Assembly: GCA_964386325.1 (NCBI GenBank)
Contig: CAYLQY010000019.1
Coordinates: 1 to 44,466 of the forward strand
Direction of reading: 5' to 3'
Source of the DNA: Anaerorhabdus sp964386325
Lineage (GTDB): Bacteria > Bacillota_I > Bacilli_A > Erysipelotrichales > Erysipelotrichaceae
Length of the DNA: 44,466 nt
Shown: positions 24,949 through 34,154 of the stretch, one piece after another
Position numbering within the stretch: the stretch's first letter is position 1
Layout of the letters: each line of letters begins with the position of its first letter
Program-made: the position numbers and the translations under genes
Notes under the pieces: model-generated
What the model was told of the DNA's origin: nothing
Databases searched by the model: none
What the model saw: the letters and a program-made list of their open reading frames with translations, nothing else

Positions 24949-26061
24949 TTACCCCTTTCGTGATGCACATTGCTCAAGAATATCAATTGGTTTGATTTTC
25001 CAAATTGACAAAGCACTTAATAACACTTGCAAAATAAATAATACACTAAACTCTACCATTTGAATAAAAAATAAAACCGGAATACGCAAGAAACTAATGA
25101 AAATACTTGAAAGTATTATTACAATCACAAAAATTAAAACATTTGCTAATAATTCATTTAACCAAAGCTTATATTTACTGATTCCTTGTGATAGACAAAT
25201 CGAATAAAATCTAAGAACTTTAAAACGAAAATAGTAAGTTGCTAGAATATTGTAAACAATCAATAATAGAATTAAACAAACCGTTTCAGTCTTAGTAGTC
25301 TTGAACCCATCATTGATATGTTTCATTGCTGAAGTATACCCCGCAGATTCATTTGCTAAAAAATATTTTGCATTTACATCATATTTACCCAATATCACAT
25401 TAAAGTCTTTTTCAAATTGCTTATTTAGACTTATCAAGTCATCTTTGGAATAGTTCTTACTTTCGTCAAAAGTATAAGAAAAAGAATCGCTAAACGCTAA
25501 TGTTCCATTCATTCCATCATTTGTAAAAAAAGGATCAACTACATAAACTGAGTAATTTTTTGTTGAAATTTTACCAGTATTAGAGAAAAATATAATTTTC
25601 TCTTTCATTCTTCCACAAGTCTGGATACTTTCACCATTAAAGAATAATGGACCACTATCCTTTTTTCTGTTTACATTCGTATATGCGCACCCTGACTTTA
25701 AAACATTCCCATACTCATCATTTAAATTAAGTCTTTTAGCATATGCTGTGTCCATAACTATTATTTGGTCAGTTGTGCTTACTTCATGATAATATAGCTT
25801 AATATAGTCTATTTTAGAAACTTCGTTAATAATCGTTTTCTTTACTTCTAGTGGAATATCTAAGATATCTTCATATCGTTCAAATTTAATACTGTATTCA
25901 TAACCTATTTTACTAATACCAAATTTTACATCTTCTGCCCTTTTCAAATCATTCAAAATTTGATTATTGAGCATCGATAATAAAATAATAAACAAAAACA
26001 ATAGTATAGCTTTAACTATATAAAAGAGTTTATTTTTATTCAATATTTCAAATAGTATCAT
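24949..26061 (-). CDS. ABC transporter permease half 2 (FtsX/DUF1430-like)
   Basis: This 370-aa membrane protein has one N-terminal helix, a large extracytoplasmic region (about residues 45-260) and three C-terminal helices, ending with IKPIDILEQCASRKG. This matches one half of an FtsX-like permease. The start ATG shares a base with the preceding permease stop (TAATG at 26061), so the two are coupled. It pairs with the 301-aa protein upstream. In bacteriocin-associated exporters (DUF1430 type) these halves form one polypeptide of about 680 residues, whereas here they are two genes. Confidence 0.8.
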   Translation of the reverse strand: MILFEILNKNKLFYIVKAILLFLFIILLSMLNNQILNDLKRAEDVKFGISKIGYEYSIKFERYEDILDIPLEVKKTIINEVSKIDYIKLYYHEVSTTDQIIVMDTAYAKRLNLNDEYGNVLKSGCAYTNVNRKKDSGPLFFNGESIQTCGRMKEKIIFFSNTGKISTKNYSVYVVDPFFTNDGMNGTLAFSDSFSYTFDESKNYSKDDLISLNKQFEKDFNVILGKYDVNAKYFLANESAGYTSAMKHINDGFKTTKTETVCLILLLIVYNILATYYFRFKVLRFYSICLSQGISKYKLWLNELLANVLIFVIVIILSSIFISFLRIPVLFFIQMVEFSVLFILQVLLSALSIWKIKPIDILEQCASRKG

Positions 26062-26966
26062 TAGTCTACTCCTCTTAAAACCTGTATTGTTTTAGTTGTT
26101 TTTAATTTATAAAAAATATACAAATTAGTAAATATAATAAAAACAATTACCAAAATCCCTATATTAATCATTCGCTGAACTATCTGATATCTAAATAGTG
26201 CAATTTCCGTCATCATTGGGTTCATAAGAAAGAATATAACAATTGATACAGTGAAACTAGATAGTATAATTAGAATAATATTGCTAGAAAACTCAAAAAA
26301 TAGCGATGTCATGGAATGCCCTAAAAATTTTCGAACTGCAATTAAATTTACTGACTGCTGAAAGTATATCATAAACATGAAAATAATTAGAAAAAAGCAC
26401 GTTAGAAAATATATGCTTGTATATAGTTGCATATTTGGTCTTTCATAATAACTAGGATTATAATTTAACTTTGCGAATCCATTCAAAGGAACATCTGAAT
26501 AGAATAAGTACATATCGAAAGAATCTTCACTAACTGTTAATGATTTTAAATTGTAATAATTTGACTGATCCGTTAACAACGGTTTACCTATTTGATTAGA
26601 ACATACTTTATTAGATATGCAAAATTGTTTAGAACTTTCATTTTCTACTTCATCAAATATTCTACCTGATATAAGTGGTATATTCCAACTTGAATTTCTG
26701 GTATAAATCCATTTATTATTAGTGCTTTGTTGCACTACTACAAGCGTATATTCATCAAACATTTCATTATTCTCATTAATCATTGATGAAATAGAACTAT
26801 AATTGTATTTAAACTCATTTCCATACATACTATAGATTTCATCTAATTCCAGATAACCCATCTCTGCATATTGTTTAGAATGTTCTATCAATGCTGAAGC
26901 TTGTAGATTAATCAACCCTGTAAAAATCAATATTCCAGTAAACAATAAAATAAATATTCTTTTCAT
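26061..26966 (-). CDS. ABC transporter permease half 1 (FtsX/DUF1430-like)
   Basis: This 301-aa protein has an N-terminal helix (MKRIFILLFTGILIFTGLIN), an external loop of about 150 residues, and three C-terminal helices ending KTTKTIQVLRGVD, the usual close of an FtsX domain. It forms the first half of a split permease with the gene at 24949. It starts after AAAGGAG. The unit permease-permease-ATPase lies alone. The secreted peptide at 29971 is the nearest candidate substrate but is 3 kb away and not in the operon. Confidence 0.8.
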   Translation of the reverse strand: MKRIFILLFTGILIFTGLINLQASALIEHSKQYAEMGYLELDEIYSMYGNEFKYNYSSISSMINENNEMFDEYTLVVVQQSTNNKWIYTRNSSWNIPLISGRIFDEVENESSKQFCISNKVCSNQIGKPLLTDQSNYYNLKSLTVSEDSFDMYLFYSDVPLNGFAKLNYNPSYYERPNMQLYTSIYFLTCFFLIIFMFMIYFQQSVNLIAVRKFLGHSMTSLFFEFSSNIILIILSSFTVSIVIFFLMNPMMTEIALFRYQIVQRMINIGILVIVFIIFTNLYIFYKLKTTKTIQVLRGVD

Positions 26967-27078
26967 TTTATTTTCTCCTTTAAATCAACTTTCATAGATA
27001 ATTTAATTTTAACTTACTTATACCTCAAGAAACTATCTCCATTAATAGGCATGGCACTTAAAAATATTTTATGAAATT

Positions 27079-27122
27079 AAAATACCTCCCCAAGCCACTC
27101 TCTAGACTTAAAGAGGTATTTT
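27079..27122 (-). terminator. Terminator after the TfoX-C gene
   Basis: AAAATACCTC (27079-27088) and GAGGTATTTT (27113-27122) form a 10-bp stem with a 24-base loop about 70 bases downstream of the TfoX-C stop. A/T-rich flanks would allow function on either strand. Confidence 0.7.
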
Positions 27123-27191
27123 GAATCTGACATTTATGATGTTAGACTAAAATATCAATATAAACTTACTTTAAACTGTTACTAAACTGTT

Positions 27192-27419
27192 TTAACTCAT
27201 GCTTAACTTCATCCAAAGTTTATCATATGATACATTATCAATTGCTCCTTGCAATGCATATAAATGAACTAAGCAAACATTGGGATATCGTTCTTTTAAT
27301 TGTAAAAAAGCTTTTTTACTTCCAACACGAATTAAATCTTCAGAGGAGGAAATTCCGATTGAAAAGAGTTTATTCTTCATTTCTTCACCAATATTCAATA
27401 GGCTATCTAATTTTTCCAT
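27192..27419 (-). CDS. TfoX C-terminal-domain-like protein
   Basis: This 75-aa protein resembles the helical TfoX_C domain: LLNIGEEMKNKLFSIGISSS, EDLIRVGSKKAFLQLK, and LVHLYALQGAIDNV. In Gammaproteobacteria TfoX (Sxy) controls competence, but stand-alone C-domain proteins in Bacillota have no known role. It is a single-gene unit flanked by terminators and gaps. Confidence 0.8.
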   Translation of the reverse strand: MEKLDSLLNIGEEMKNKLFSIGISSSEDLIRVGSKKAFLQLKERYPNVCLVHLYALQGAIDNVSYDKLWMKLSMS

Positions 27420-27510
27420 ATAATAAACCTCTATTATTCTAGTTACTGAAACAATTGCAACACTTTCTTAAGTTTTAATAGTTAAAATATAATCAAAAAT
27501 ATATCTTTGC

Positions 27511-29115
27511 TTATTCACCCAAATAACGACAGATACAATTTCTACCCTCTTTTTTTGCACGATATAAAGCTTTATCAGCTTCGTTAATAAGATCAGGCAA
27601 GAAAATGTTTTCATCTGCTCGCTGTTGATGAACACTATAGCCAATAGACAGAGTAACAATATCACTACACAATGAAGCTGAGTGTTCTACTCCCATATTT
27701 TTTAAAGTATTCTTTAAATTATTTAACAATTCGTTAACTTCATTATCATCTAAATTTTCAGTAATAGATACAAATTCATCTCCACCATATCTAAAATTGT
27801 AAACATTACATGATAAAGTTTCTTGGATACATGTAGCTACACTGCGCAGTATCTCATCACCTTTAGCATGACCGTAGGTATCATTGTATTGTTTAAAATA
27901 GTCAATATCAATCATGATAATACCTAATTTATCAACAGCATTGTTCTTGAGAAGTTGATCCGATTTTTTTCTAAATAAACGTCGATTTCCTAAATTAGTC
28001 AGTTCATCAACCATTGCAGCCTCTTCAAATATTTCCTTTTCTTTTTTAAATTCTTCATTTCTAGCAATTGATTCTCTTAATCTCACTTTGGATAACAAGC
28101 CATCAGAAAGATTTTTTTTGAGCATTGCATCGCTTAATTGTCTTAATTTATAAAACTGCTTGTATACTCTATTTTTTTCTTGCTCAGCACCAAACTTTTC
28201 ATAATACTTAATCCATGAAGTCAAAACTGCTAGTTGATTCATTAGTTCAACATCTTTACAGAGTTCATCTAATACATTCAATATCTTAAGCGCATATTCT
28301 TGTTCATCTAATTCAATCATTGCTTCTGCTACAAAACTAAAAGTCGCAAAAAATTGACGATCTTTTCTACTCATGTTTTCAAAATCTTTGAGTAAACCTT
28401 CTACACACTCATGAATTACTTTAATGTTATCCTCTTTTGAAGCTATCATTAGTAAACATAACGTTAGTTTAGCTCTATTATCTTCATTATCATCGGAGTT
28501 TTTAAGATTCTCATAATACTCCTTTGCAAGATCAATTTCATTCAGCGAACAACATGCACTAATAATATTCGCTGATAATTGAGCATAATGCGGATCATGA
28601 TTGGTAGCCATTGCAGTTTGACGATATGTATCAAAAGAATTAATGTAATATTTTTTAGCCATTTCATAGTTATTACTATTATGAAACTGTGACGCTATAT
28701 TATTATAAAGAACACTTTGGCGGAAGATATCGCCATTTTTTTTCGTAAGTTCCAAAGCATCAAGGTAATAATTCATAGCCATTTGTCTATCATTTTGTGC
28801 TTCACAACAAATACCTAGCCATGTAAATAAATAAGGAAGTAAATCAATATAATCATAACGTTCACATAATTCTCTTGCTTTAAGCAAATTTTCTTCTGCT
28901 TTCGCTATTTCATTAATCCCAACTAAACAATCTCCTAAATATGCATATGCAAAAGTCGTAGCATACGAATCATTTTCTTCTTTTGAGATATCTAACAGTT
29001 CTAAACAAGCTTCATAATCTTTATCAAGGTCACTGAAACGAGTTTCAAGAATAATGTCCATTAATTCCCTAATTCTAGGGTTTATTTGTTTGTCTAATTT
29101 ATCAGGAGAACTCAT
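27511..29115 (-). CDS. TPR-GGDEF diguanylate cyclase
   Basis: This 534-aa soluble protein starts with tetratricopeptide-like repeats (about residues 15-320: YAYLGDCLVGINEIAKAEEN, ATTFAYAY, ALELTKKNGDIF and similar helix pairs). A coiled linker and a GGDEF domain (about 355-530) follow. The active loop FRYGGDEFVSI is complete, so c-di-GMP synthesis is expected, with input through protein binding to the TPRs. No membrane segment is seen. The -10-like TATAAT at 29140-29145 and an AGAGG ribosome site precede it. Confidence 0.92.
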   Translation of the reverse strand: MSSPDKLDKQINPRIRELMDIILETRFSDLDKDYEACLELLDISKEENDSYATTFAYAYLGDCLVGINEIAKAEENLLKARELCERYDYIDLLPYLFTWLGICCEAQNDRQMAMNYYLDALELTKKNGDIFRQSVLYNNIASQFHNSNNYEMAKKYYINSFDTYRQTAMATNHDPHYAQLSANIISACCSLNEIDLAKEYYENLKNSDDNEDNRAKLTLCLLMIASKEDNIKVIHECVEGLLKDFENMSRKDRQFFATFSFVAEAMIELDEQEYALKILNVLDELCKDVELMNQLAVLTSWIKYYEKFGAEQEKNRVYKQFYKLRQLSDAMLKKNLSDGLLSKVRLRESIARNEEFKKEKEIFEEAAMVDELTNLGNRRLFRKKSDQLLKNNAVDKLGIIMIDIDYFKQYNDTYGHAKGDEILRSVATCIQETLSCNVYNFRYGGDEFVSITENLDDNEVNELLNNLKNTLKNMGVEHSASLCSDIVTLSIGYSVHQQRADENIFLPDLINEADKALYRAKKEGRNCICRYLGE

Positions 29116-29357
29116 ATTTTACCTCTTTTTCCTAACTATATTATACATAGTTATTCTTATTGTTAACCATCATTTTATATTTACATCAGATTTTAGTCAT
29201 AATTCAGAGGTTTTACTATAATTTACAGATTCTAACATTGTTAGTAGAAGTCAACTTTCTCACCTTAATGAAAAAGTGCAAAGGCAAAACACTAGTAATT
29301 TCACAAGTAATTTTTAGTAACGAAAAATATTAAACCCAAATAACTGAAAAATCTCAA

Positions 29358-29720
29358 TTATATAAACTCAGCTATTACTACTTCATTTCCATCAATATCA
29401 TTTAAACGAACTTCATAAGTTCCCCAATCATGTCTAATAGGTGAAGATAATGAAATCCCTTTTTTCTTCAAATCTTCCATTGTACAATCAAGATTTTTTG
29501 TTTGAAATACAAAGGATTGATATCCCGTTGGGGACATTTTATATTTGTTACAATCCCAAATACAAAGCATAGGTGCATTTTCTATAAAGCCAAGATAAAC
29601 TCCATTCGAATTATCATCATCGGTTTTAATAAAAGGAATTTCTAGTATTTGTGTATAAAATTCAATAAGCTCTTTAGCTTGCTTAGAAAAAATATTTGTA
29701 CAGTAATAACCTGTTATCAT
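29358..29720 (-). CDS. VOC-superfamily (glyoxalase/bleomycin resistance-like) protein
   Basis: This 120-aa protein shows the beta-alpha-beta-beta-beta pattern of vicinal oxygen chelate proteins: ITGYYCTNIFSKQAKELIEF at the start and an IDGNEVVIAEF end, with an Arg/Asp-containing GTYEVRLNDIDGN strand. Substrate and metal dependence cannot be told. I chose the start at 29720, seven bases after GAGG; an ATG at 29726 lies too close to that site. Confidence 0.8.
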   Translation of the reverse strand: MITGYYCTNIFSKQAKELIEFYTQILEIPFIKTDDDNSNGVYLGFIENAPMLCIWDCNKYKMSPTGYQSFVFQTKNLDCTMEDLKKKGISLSSPIRHDWGTYEVRLNDIDGNEVVIAEFI

Positions 29721-29934
29721 ACTCATACCTCAGTATCATCTAATTTGTAAAACTATTATATCATTTAAAAGAAACTTATATACTTGAAACTACAAAACTT
29801 ATAATTAAAATATCTTTAATTAGTTATCTAATTCTTACCAAATAAAAAAAATATACCCAGATAGTTAAGTATAAATCCTAATTTACTCCTCAATTTTAAT
29901 AACTACTTTTAAAATTGATTGATTAAGGATGTAA

Positions 29935-29966
29935 AAATTGCTTATCAAATGTTTGATAAGCAATTT
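29935..29966 (-). terminator. Terminator after the secreted CxxC peptide gene
   Basis: AAATTGCTTATCAAA (29935-29949) and TTTGATAAGCAATTT (29952-29966) form a near-perfect 32-bp palindrome. A TTTTTAC run follows on the minus strand, just after the peptide stop. Confidence 0.85.
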
Positions 29967-29970
29967 CTAT

Positions 29971-30258
29971 TTATGAATACCAATATAAGTGTTTATCCCA
30001 ATAGTAATAATCGCCACACTCTGTACATCTAGCTGTGTAAGTTTGAACACATTCAATCCTTCCATCAGCAGTTAATTTGTCATGTTCGCTACCTGTAGGG
30101 CTATCTTTATATGTATGACCACGTTCTTCAAATACTTCAAAGTTCTCAGAAAAAGTATGAACATTTCCTTTATTTCTCGAACTTTCTTGTGCAAAAGCAA
30201 CAATTGGTGACCCTATTATCATCATAAACACAAACATATTAACTAATATTTTTTTCAT
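29971..30258 (-). CDS. Small secreted peptide with CxxC motif, bacteriocin-like
   Basis: This 95-aa protein has a Sec signal peptide (MKKILVNMFVFMMIIGSPIV, then AFA with cleavage likely before QESS). The mature part is about 70 residues. It contains GHTYKDSPTGSEHDKL, one Cys in IECVQ, and the pair RCTECG, then ends in an aromatic YYYWDKHLYWYS tail. A strong promoter and a terminator frame it, so it is expressed alone. I do not recognise the family. The small secreted Cys-containing format and the nearby exporter suggest a bacteriocin or signalling role, which is inference. Confidence 0.7.
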   Translation of the reverse strand: MKKILVNMFVFMMIIGSPIVAFAQESSRNKGNVHTFSENFEVFEERGHTYKDSPTGSEHDKLTADGRIECVQTYTARCTECGDYYYWDKHLYWYS

Positions 30259-30338
30259 TTTTAGTTTTCTCCTTTTAATTTATCGAAGTAAATTGATGAA
30301 TTTCCTTATAAAAATACCCTGTATTTAGTTATTAACTT

Positions 30339-30368
30339 ATTATAGTCATAATTGCCTGATTCATTCAA
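30339..30368 (-). promoter_or_regulatory. Promoter of the secreted CxxC peptide gene
   Basis: On the minus strand TTGAAT (30363-30368) and TATAAT (30339-30344) are separated by 18 bases, giving a leader of about 75 bases. Confidence 0.6.
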
Positions 30369-30441
30369 TATATTTGGGCTAACTTGCATTATTTAATGTT
30401 AAAATCTAAAATAATCTTTGAGAAAACAAAAAATTCGAATA

Positions 30442-30463
30442 GTTCTTTAAAACAGCAAAGAAC
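30442..30463. terminator. Possible terminator downstream of the hydrolase gene
   Basis: GTTCTTT (30442-30448) and AAAGAAC (30457-30463) form a 7-bp stem with an 8-base loop, about 50 bases after the hydrolase stop. The T-run on the minus strand is displaced, so the call is weak. Confidence 0.35.
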
Positions 30464-30511
30464 AGAGTTTTTTCATATGAATCTAACACTTTAAGTATTT
30501 CTTATTTCAAA

Positions 30512-31372
30512 CTACTTATTTAAAAAATCAATTATAATTCTTTTCATACTTTGAGGTAAAATGTGAATATGACCACACTCTTTTAATTCATAAGTTATGC
30601 AATTTAAAAATATTTCTTTTGATCTTGTTAAAACCCTACTGGCTGGAAATAAACAATCTTTTTCTGAAGTAATCACAAGTGTAGGAGAATTGTAAGCAGC
30701 TAACTTGCTTTTCTCAACATTGGTTGGTATACCTACTTTAATTTTTACATTATCGAAGCTATCTTTAATTGTATCTAAGGTATCATCGTCTAATACATCT
30801 TCATTTAATGCCATGTATAGAGAAGTTTTTATTAAGTATTTCTTTTTCTTAGTAATTTGGTACTGTAATAAAGGAACCATCATTTTTATTGAAGATATAG
30901 GCAAAGCATTATCTATTCCAGCTGGTACAATCAATACAGCTTTTTTAATTTTTTCAGGTGCAACACTTATTAATTTCGCTAATACACCACCACCAAATGA
31001 GCCACCAAAACACAAAATACTTTTATAGCCTAAATTATCAATTACTTCACTTGCCCATCTGCCATAATCGTAACCTTTATGAGACAAACATACTTCATCA
31101 CTTTTTCCAGGATGCCCCATAATATCAACAGCATATATATGAAAATCATCTAATAAAAATTGGCACATCAGTAAATTATAGGCGGAAGTGCTATTACCGC
31201 CATGAAATACAAGTAGTGGTTTCCCAGTAAAATTACCAGTCTCTATAATATGAGTATTGCCAAAAGAAGTTTTAACATAAATATCAGAATACTGTCTTTT
31301 TAACTTATTAAGTTGTTTATCATATAATTTAAGTGATTTTTCTTTTCCACTTTTTGATTTATATATACTCAT
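30512..31372 (-). CDS. Alpha/beta-fold hydrolase
   Basis: This 286-aa soluble protein is a serine hydrolase of the alpha/beta fold. It has the oxyanion segment LVFHGGNSTSAYN, the nucleophile elbow CFGGSFGGGVL (GxSxG), a late acid region ITSEKDCLFPASR, and the catalytic His in CGHIHILP. The substrate is unknown. It stands alone with a GGAGATG ribosome site. Confidence 0.88.
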   Translation of the reverse strand: MSIYKSKSGKEKSLKLYDKQLNKLKRQYSDIYVKTSFGNTHIIETGNFTGKPLLVFHGGNSTSAYNLLMCQFLLDDFHIYAVDIMGHPGKSDEVCLSHKGYDYGRWASEVIDNLGYKSILCFGGSFGGGVLAKLISVAPEKIKKAVLIVPAGIDNALPISSIKMMVPLLQYQITKKKKYLIKTSLYMALNEDVLDDDTLDTIKDSFDNVKIKVGIPTNVEKSKLAAYNSPTLVITSEKDCLFPASRVLTRSKEIFLNCITYELKECGHIHILPQSMKRIIIDFLNK

Positions 31373-31473
31373 TGATCATCTCCATGAATTTCTAATCTTA
31401 GAGTTATTATACCTTTTAAAATTACTGTTTAATAAAGTTTTTTTAAATTTTAAACCTTAATCCAAATTTAAAA

Positions 31474-31698
31474 TTATATTCGTAAATCATCCTGATCAAT
31501 AATAAATTTTCTGCAATGTTCACAATAAAAAACTTTAGCAGACATATTTTCAGTCACTGATGTTAACTTAATCCCTTTCACAAGCGGTGTAAAATTAAGA
31601 ATACCTCGATTTTGATCAATAGGTACCCATTTTATTGCATATCTATCTTGAGCAATACTTCCAACAATCATTTCATTAGTACAAAATGGACATTTCAT
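31474..31698 (-). CDS. Small zinc-ribbon protein (DUF6487-like)
   Basis: This 74-aa protein starts with MKCPFCTNEM and ends with a second pair CEHC in VFYCEHCRKFI, giving a four-Cys zinc ribbon around a beta-rich core. The pattern resembles the DUF6487 family of small proteins of unknown function. I chose the start at 31698 because GAGAGG lies ten bases upstream; the open frame extends to 31782 with an unlikely Cys-containing leader. Confidence 0.75.
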   Translation of the reverse strand: MKCPFCTNEMIVGSIAQDRYAIKWVPIDQNRGILNFTPLVKGIKLTSVTENMSAKVFYCEHCRKFIIDQDDLRI

Positions 31699-31950
31699 TT
31701 TCTTTTCCTCTCTATAGCATGAATATTCTTCACAGAAGATTTCATTATCATAAATTTTAGCTTTGCCATGATTAGAATCCACTTTCTATTAATTTGTTAT
31801 TGTCATAAATAACTCATATCAAAATTCCAGCAGCATATTTCTTGTATTTATGTTTTTTATTATAAGTCCTATTCTGACAAAAAGCTATTGATGATTAAAA
31901 TAATGCTTGTTTACATTTATCGGTATACTATTAAATTATATACGTATATG

Positions 31951-32748
31951 TTAATTGTGGTTTGTCATCTCAATTCCACCAAGTGTAAATTCTCCCCAAC
32001 TATATTGCGTCATATACTCGCCACGATACGAATTTATCGCGTGAATTTCACCATTCATCCAACTATAATAATCACAGGCAATTTTGTTAGGAACAATTGA
32101 AATAGCTCCCCTCTTTTTACAAAGCATTTCTGTAGCGTTATATTTAGCAAATGTATTCCATAAATCTGACTTTAAGTCTCTTAAATAGGAGTTTCTTTTT
32201 CCTAAACGATCAGCATCTTCCCATAATGTAGCAATAATATCACCATTTGAACAATAGGCACCTTTTCGATCAATTAAATATGCCAACAGTTCTTTAGTTT
32301 TATTGTATGCGAACTTCATAGGCACACCATCAATAAATACCTCAAAATTACCAAAGCATTGAAACCATATTTTATATTGGCGTGATAATGTTATAGGATG
32401 ACGTAAATTTTTCAATTCGTGTTCTACTTTTTCTTTTGTAACTGGTTTTAAAATATAACCACTACTATGTAAAGTAAGAGCATCAATAGCATATTGTTTA
32501 TGTGCAGTCACAAAAACAATATTTACTTTAGGATTCAATTTTTTTAAATGTTTAGCTAATTCAATTCCATTCATATCACCCATATCAACATCTAAAAAAG
32601 CAAGATTACATTGGTTTTCATTAACAAAGGAAAGAGCATCCTGACTGTCTTTAAAACCATAGATTTCTATATTTGGCAGTACTTCATGAATAGAGCTAAT
32701 CAATAGTTGCAAAGCAATTCTTTCGTCATCTACTGCAATAATCTTCAT
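31951..32748 (-). CDS. Response regulator with OmpR/SARP-type winged-helix domain
   Basis: This 265-aa protein has a receiver domain (residues 1-120: VDDE near residue 6, LAFLDVDMGD with the phosphoacceptor Asp, the conserved VTAHK, and a Lys in YILKPV). A winged-helix DNA-binding domain of the SARP/OmpR type follows (about 128-230, starting FQCFGNFEVFIDGVPM and RKGAYCSNGDIIATLWED). A C-terminal tail comes last. It starts within the final codons of the kinase gene (overlap 32726-32748) after AGGAG, so it is coupled to its kinase. Confidence 0.88.
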   Translation of the reverse strand: MKIIAVDDERIALQLLISSIHEVLPNIEIYGFKDSQDALSFVNENQCNLAFLDVDMGDMNGIELAKHLKKLNPKVNIVFVTAHKQYAIDALTLHSSGYILKPVTKEKVEHELKNLRHPITLSRQYKIWFQCFGNFEVFIDGVPMKFAYNKTKELLAYLIDRKGAYCSNGDIIATLWEDADRLGKRNSYLRDLKSDLWNTFAKYNATEMLCKKRGAISIVPNKIACDYYSWMNGEIHAINSYRGEYMTQYSWGEFTLGGIEMTNHN

Positions 32749-34030
32749 CTTCTACATCTCCTTTTGGTATTTTTAAGTATACTTTTGTACCTTGTCCAAC
32801 TATACTTTCTAAAGTTAAAGTACCCCTACACATCATCCATAAGCGAGTTCGTACATTCTCAAGACCTACATGCAGATTATTAGTATCTTCCTGAACTTGT
32901 TCGCTATCAAATCCCACACCGTTATCTTTTATTATAACTTCATAATAATTGTTTTTTTCAGTTGTGGATATTGTAATTGTTCCACCATTCTTTGATTTAG
33001 TAATACCATGCTTCACTGAATTTTCTACAAGCACTTGAATAGTTAATGATGGAATATTAAAATTCACTGGCCCAATATTATAATCTATGTTTAACTTATC
33101 TTCAAAACGTTTTTTTTCAATATAAAGATATACTTTTGTATGCTCTAGTTCCTGAATAAACGGTATTGGTTTTCTTTGATTTAATGAATTTAAATTTTGT
33201 CGTAAATAATCAGCAAAAAAAGCAGTTACATTCTTTGCTTCTTTGGGATTCTCATCACATAATCCACAAATAGTTGTTAGTGTATTATACATGAAATGTG
33301 GTTGCAATTGGCTTATTAGCATTGTCATACGGCTTTCAGTAAGCTCATTTTCATTCTCTTGCATTCGTTGACGTTGCCCTCTTTGCATTACAGCATAGAT
33401 CCATATCAAGGAAAGTGAATTCGAAAGAAAAATCTGTGATCCATCCCAAAAAGAACGTAAAATTAATGCTATTAATGGAAAAAAACAATAGCTAAGCAAT
33501 GCCCATAGTTCTTTCTTCTTCAAATTTTTTCGGCATTGAAAAATAATCCATATTCCAATAATACAAACTGAAGCCCATCCAAAATGACCTAGCCAATAAC
33601 TCCATCGATATCTCATTGTCACAAAATCAGTTTGTATAGTAGCAGCACTCGAGATACCATTATGCAAGATAAAAATTGTCCAAACAGCAATTGCAAAAAT
33701 AAATAGAGAAATTAGTGGTATAGTTATTTTTCTTGCAATTGGTCCACGGCGTGAAAGAAATTTTATTGTAAAGTATACAAAAATTGAATTTCCAATTAAT
33801 GACAAGATTGTTGGAATAACAGAGAACATAATCATTAGTCTACTATACTTATCCTGCTGGTATAAAAACCAATGTGTTGCATCCAAAAGTAATACAATAA
33901 TATGAATAATCGCCATCGCACTCAAACTTTTATCAAATGTATCAATATTTTTTTCATTGTACATACTGATTAGTAAAATAAAAATAACTAATGCAGCGAA
34001 AATTTCTAAACTACCATTAGCTATTTCCAT
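32726..34030 (-). CDS. LytS-type membrane sensor histidine kinase
   Basis: This 434-aa kinase has about seven membrane helices (residues 10-210). A His_kinase dimerisation part contains the phosphoacceptor His in LQPHFMYNTL, and a GHKL ATPase domain has the N-box VENSVKHGI, DNGVGF and a G-box region HVGLENVRTRL. All catalytic boxes are intact. Signal identity is unknown. I chose the start at 34030 because GAGGGTGG precedes it; an in-frame GTG at 34039 is upstream. It is coupled to the SARP-like response regulator. Confidence 0.9.
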   Translation of the reverse strand: MEIANGSLEIFAALVIFILLISMYNEKNIDTFDKSLSAMAIIHIIVLLLDATHWFLYQQDKYSRLMIMFSVIPTILSLIGNSIFVYFTIKFLSRRGPIARKITIPLISLFIFAIAVWTIFILHNGISSAATIQTDFVTMRYRWSYWLGHFGWASVCIIGIWIIFQCRKNLKKKELWALLSYCFFPLIALILRSFWDGSQIFLSNSLSLIWIYAVMQRGQRQRMQENENELTESRMTMLISQLQPHFMYNTLTTICGLCDENPKEAKNVTAFFADYLRQNLNSLNQRKPIPFIQELEHTKVYLYIEKKRFEDKLNIDYNIGPVNFNIPSLTIQVLVENSVKHGITKSKNGGTITISTTEKNNYYEVIIKDNGVGFDSEQVQEDTNNLHVGLENVRTRLWMMCRGTLTLESIVGQGTKVYLKIPKGDVEDEDYCSR

Positions 34031-34154
34031 ACCTACCACCCTCTCATCAATGAATTCTAAATCTAGCTTTACACTATTTCTTTTCTAATAAATTGTCAAT
34101 ATTCTAAGTAACCTTAAAATCCATTTAATCATTATATAATCAATTACGAAAATG

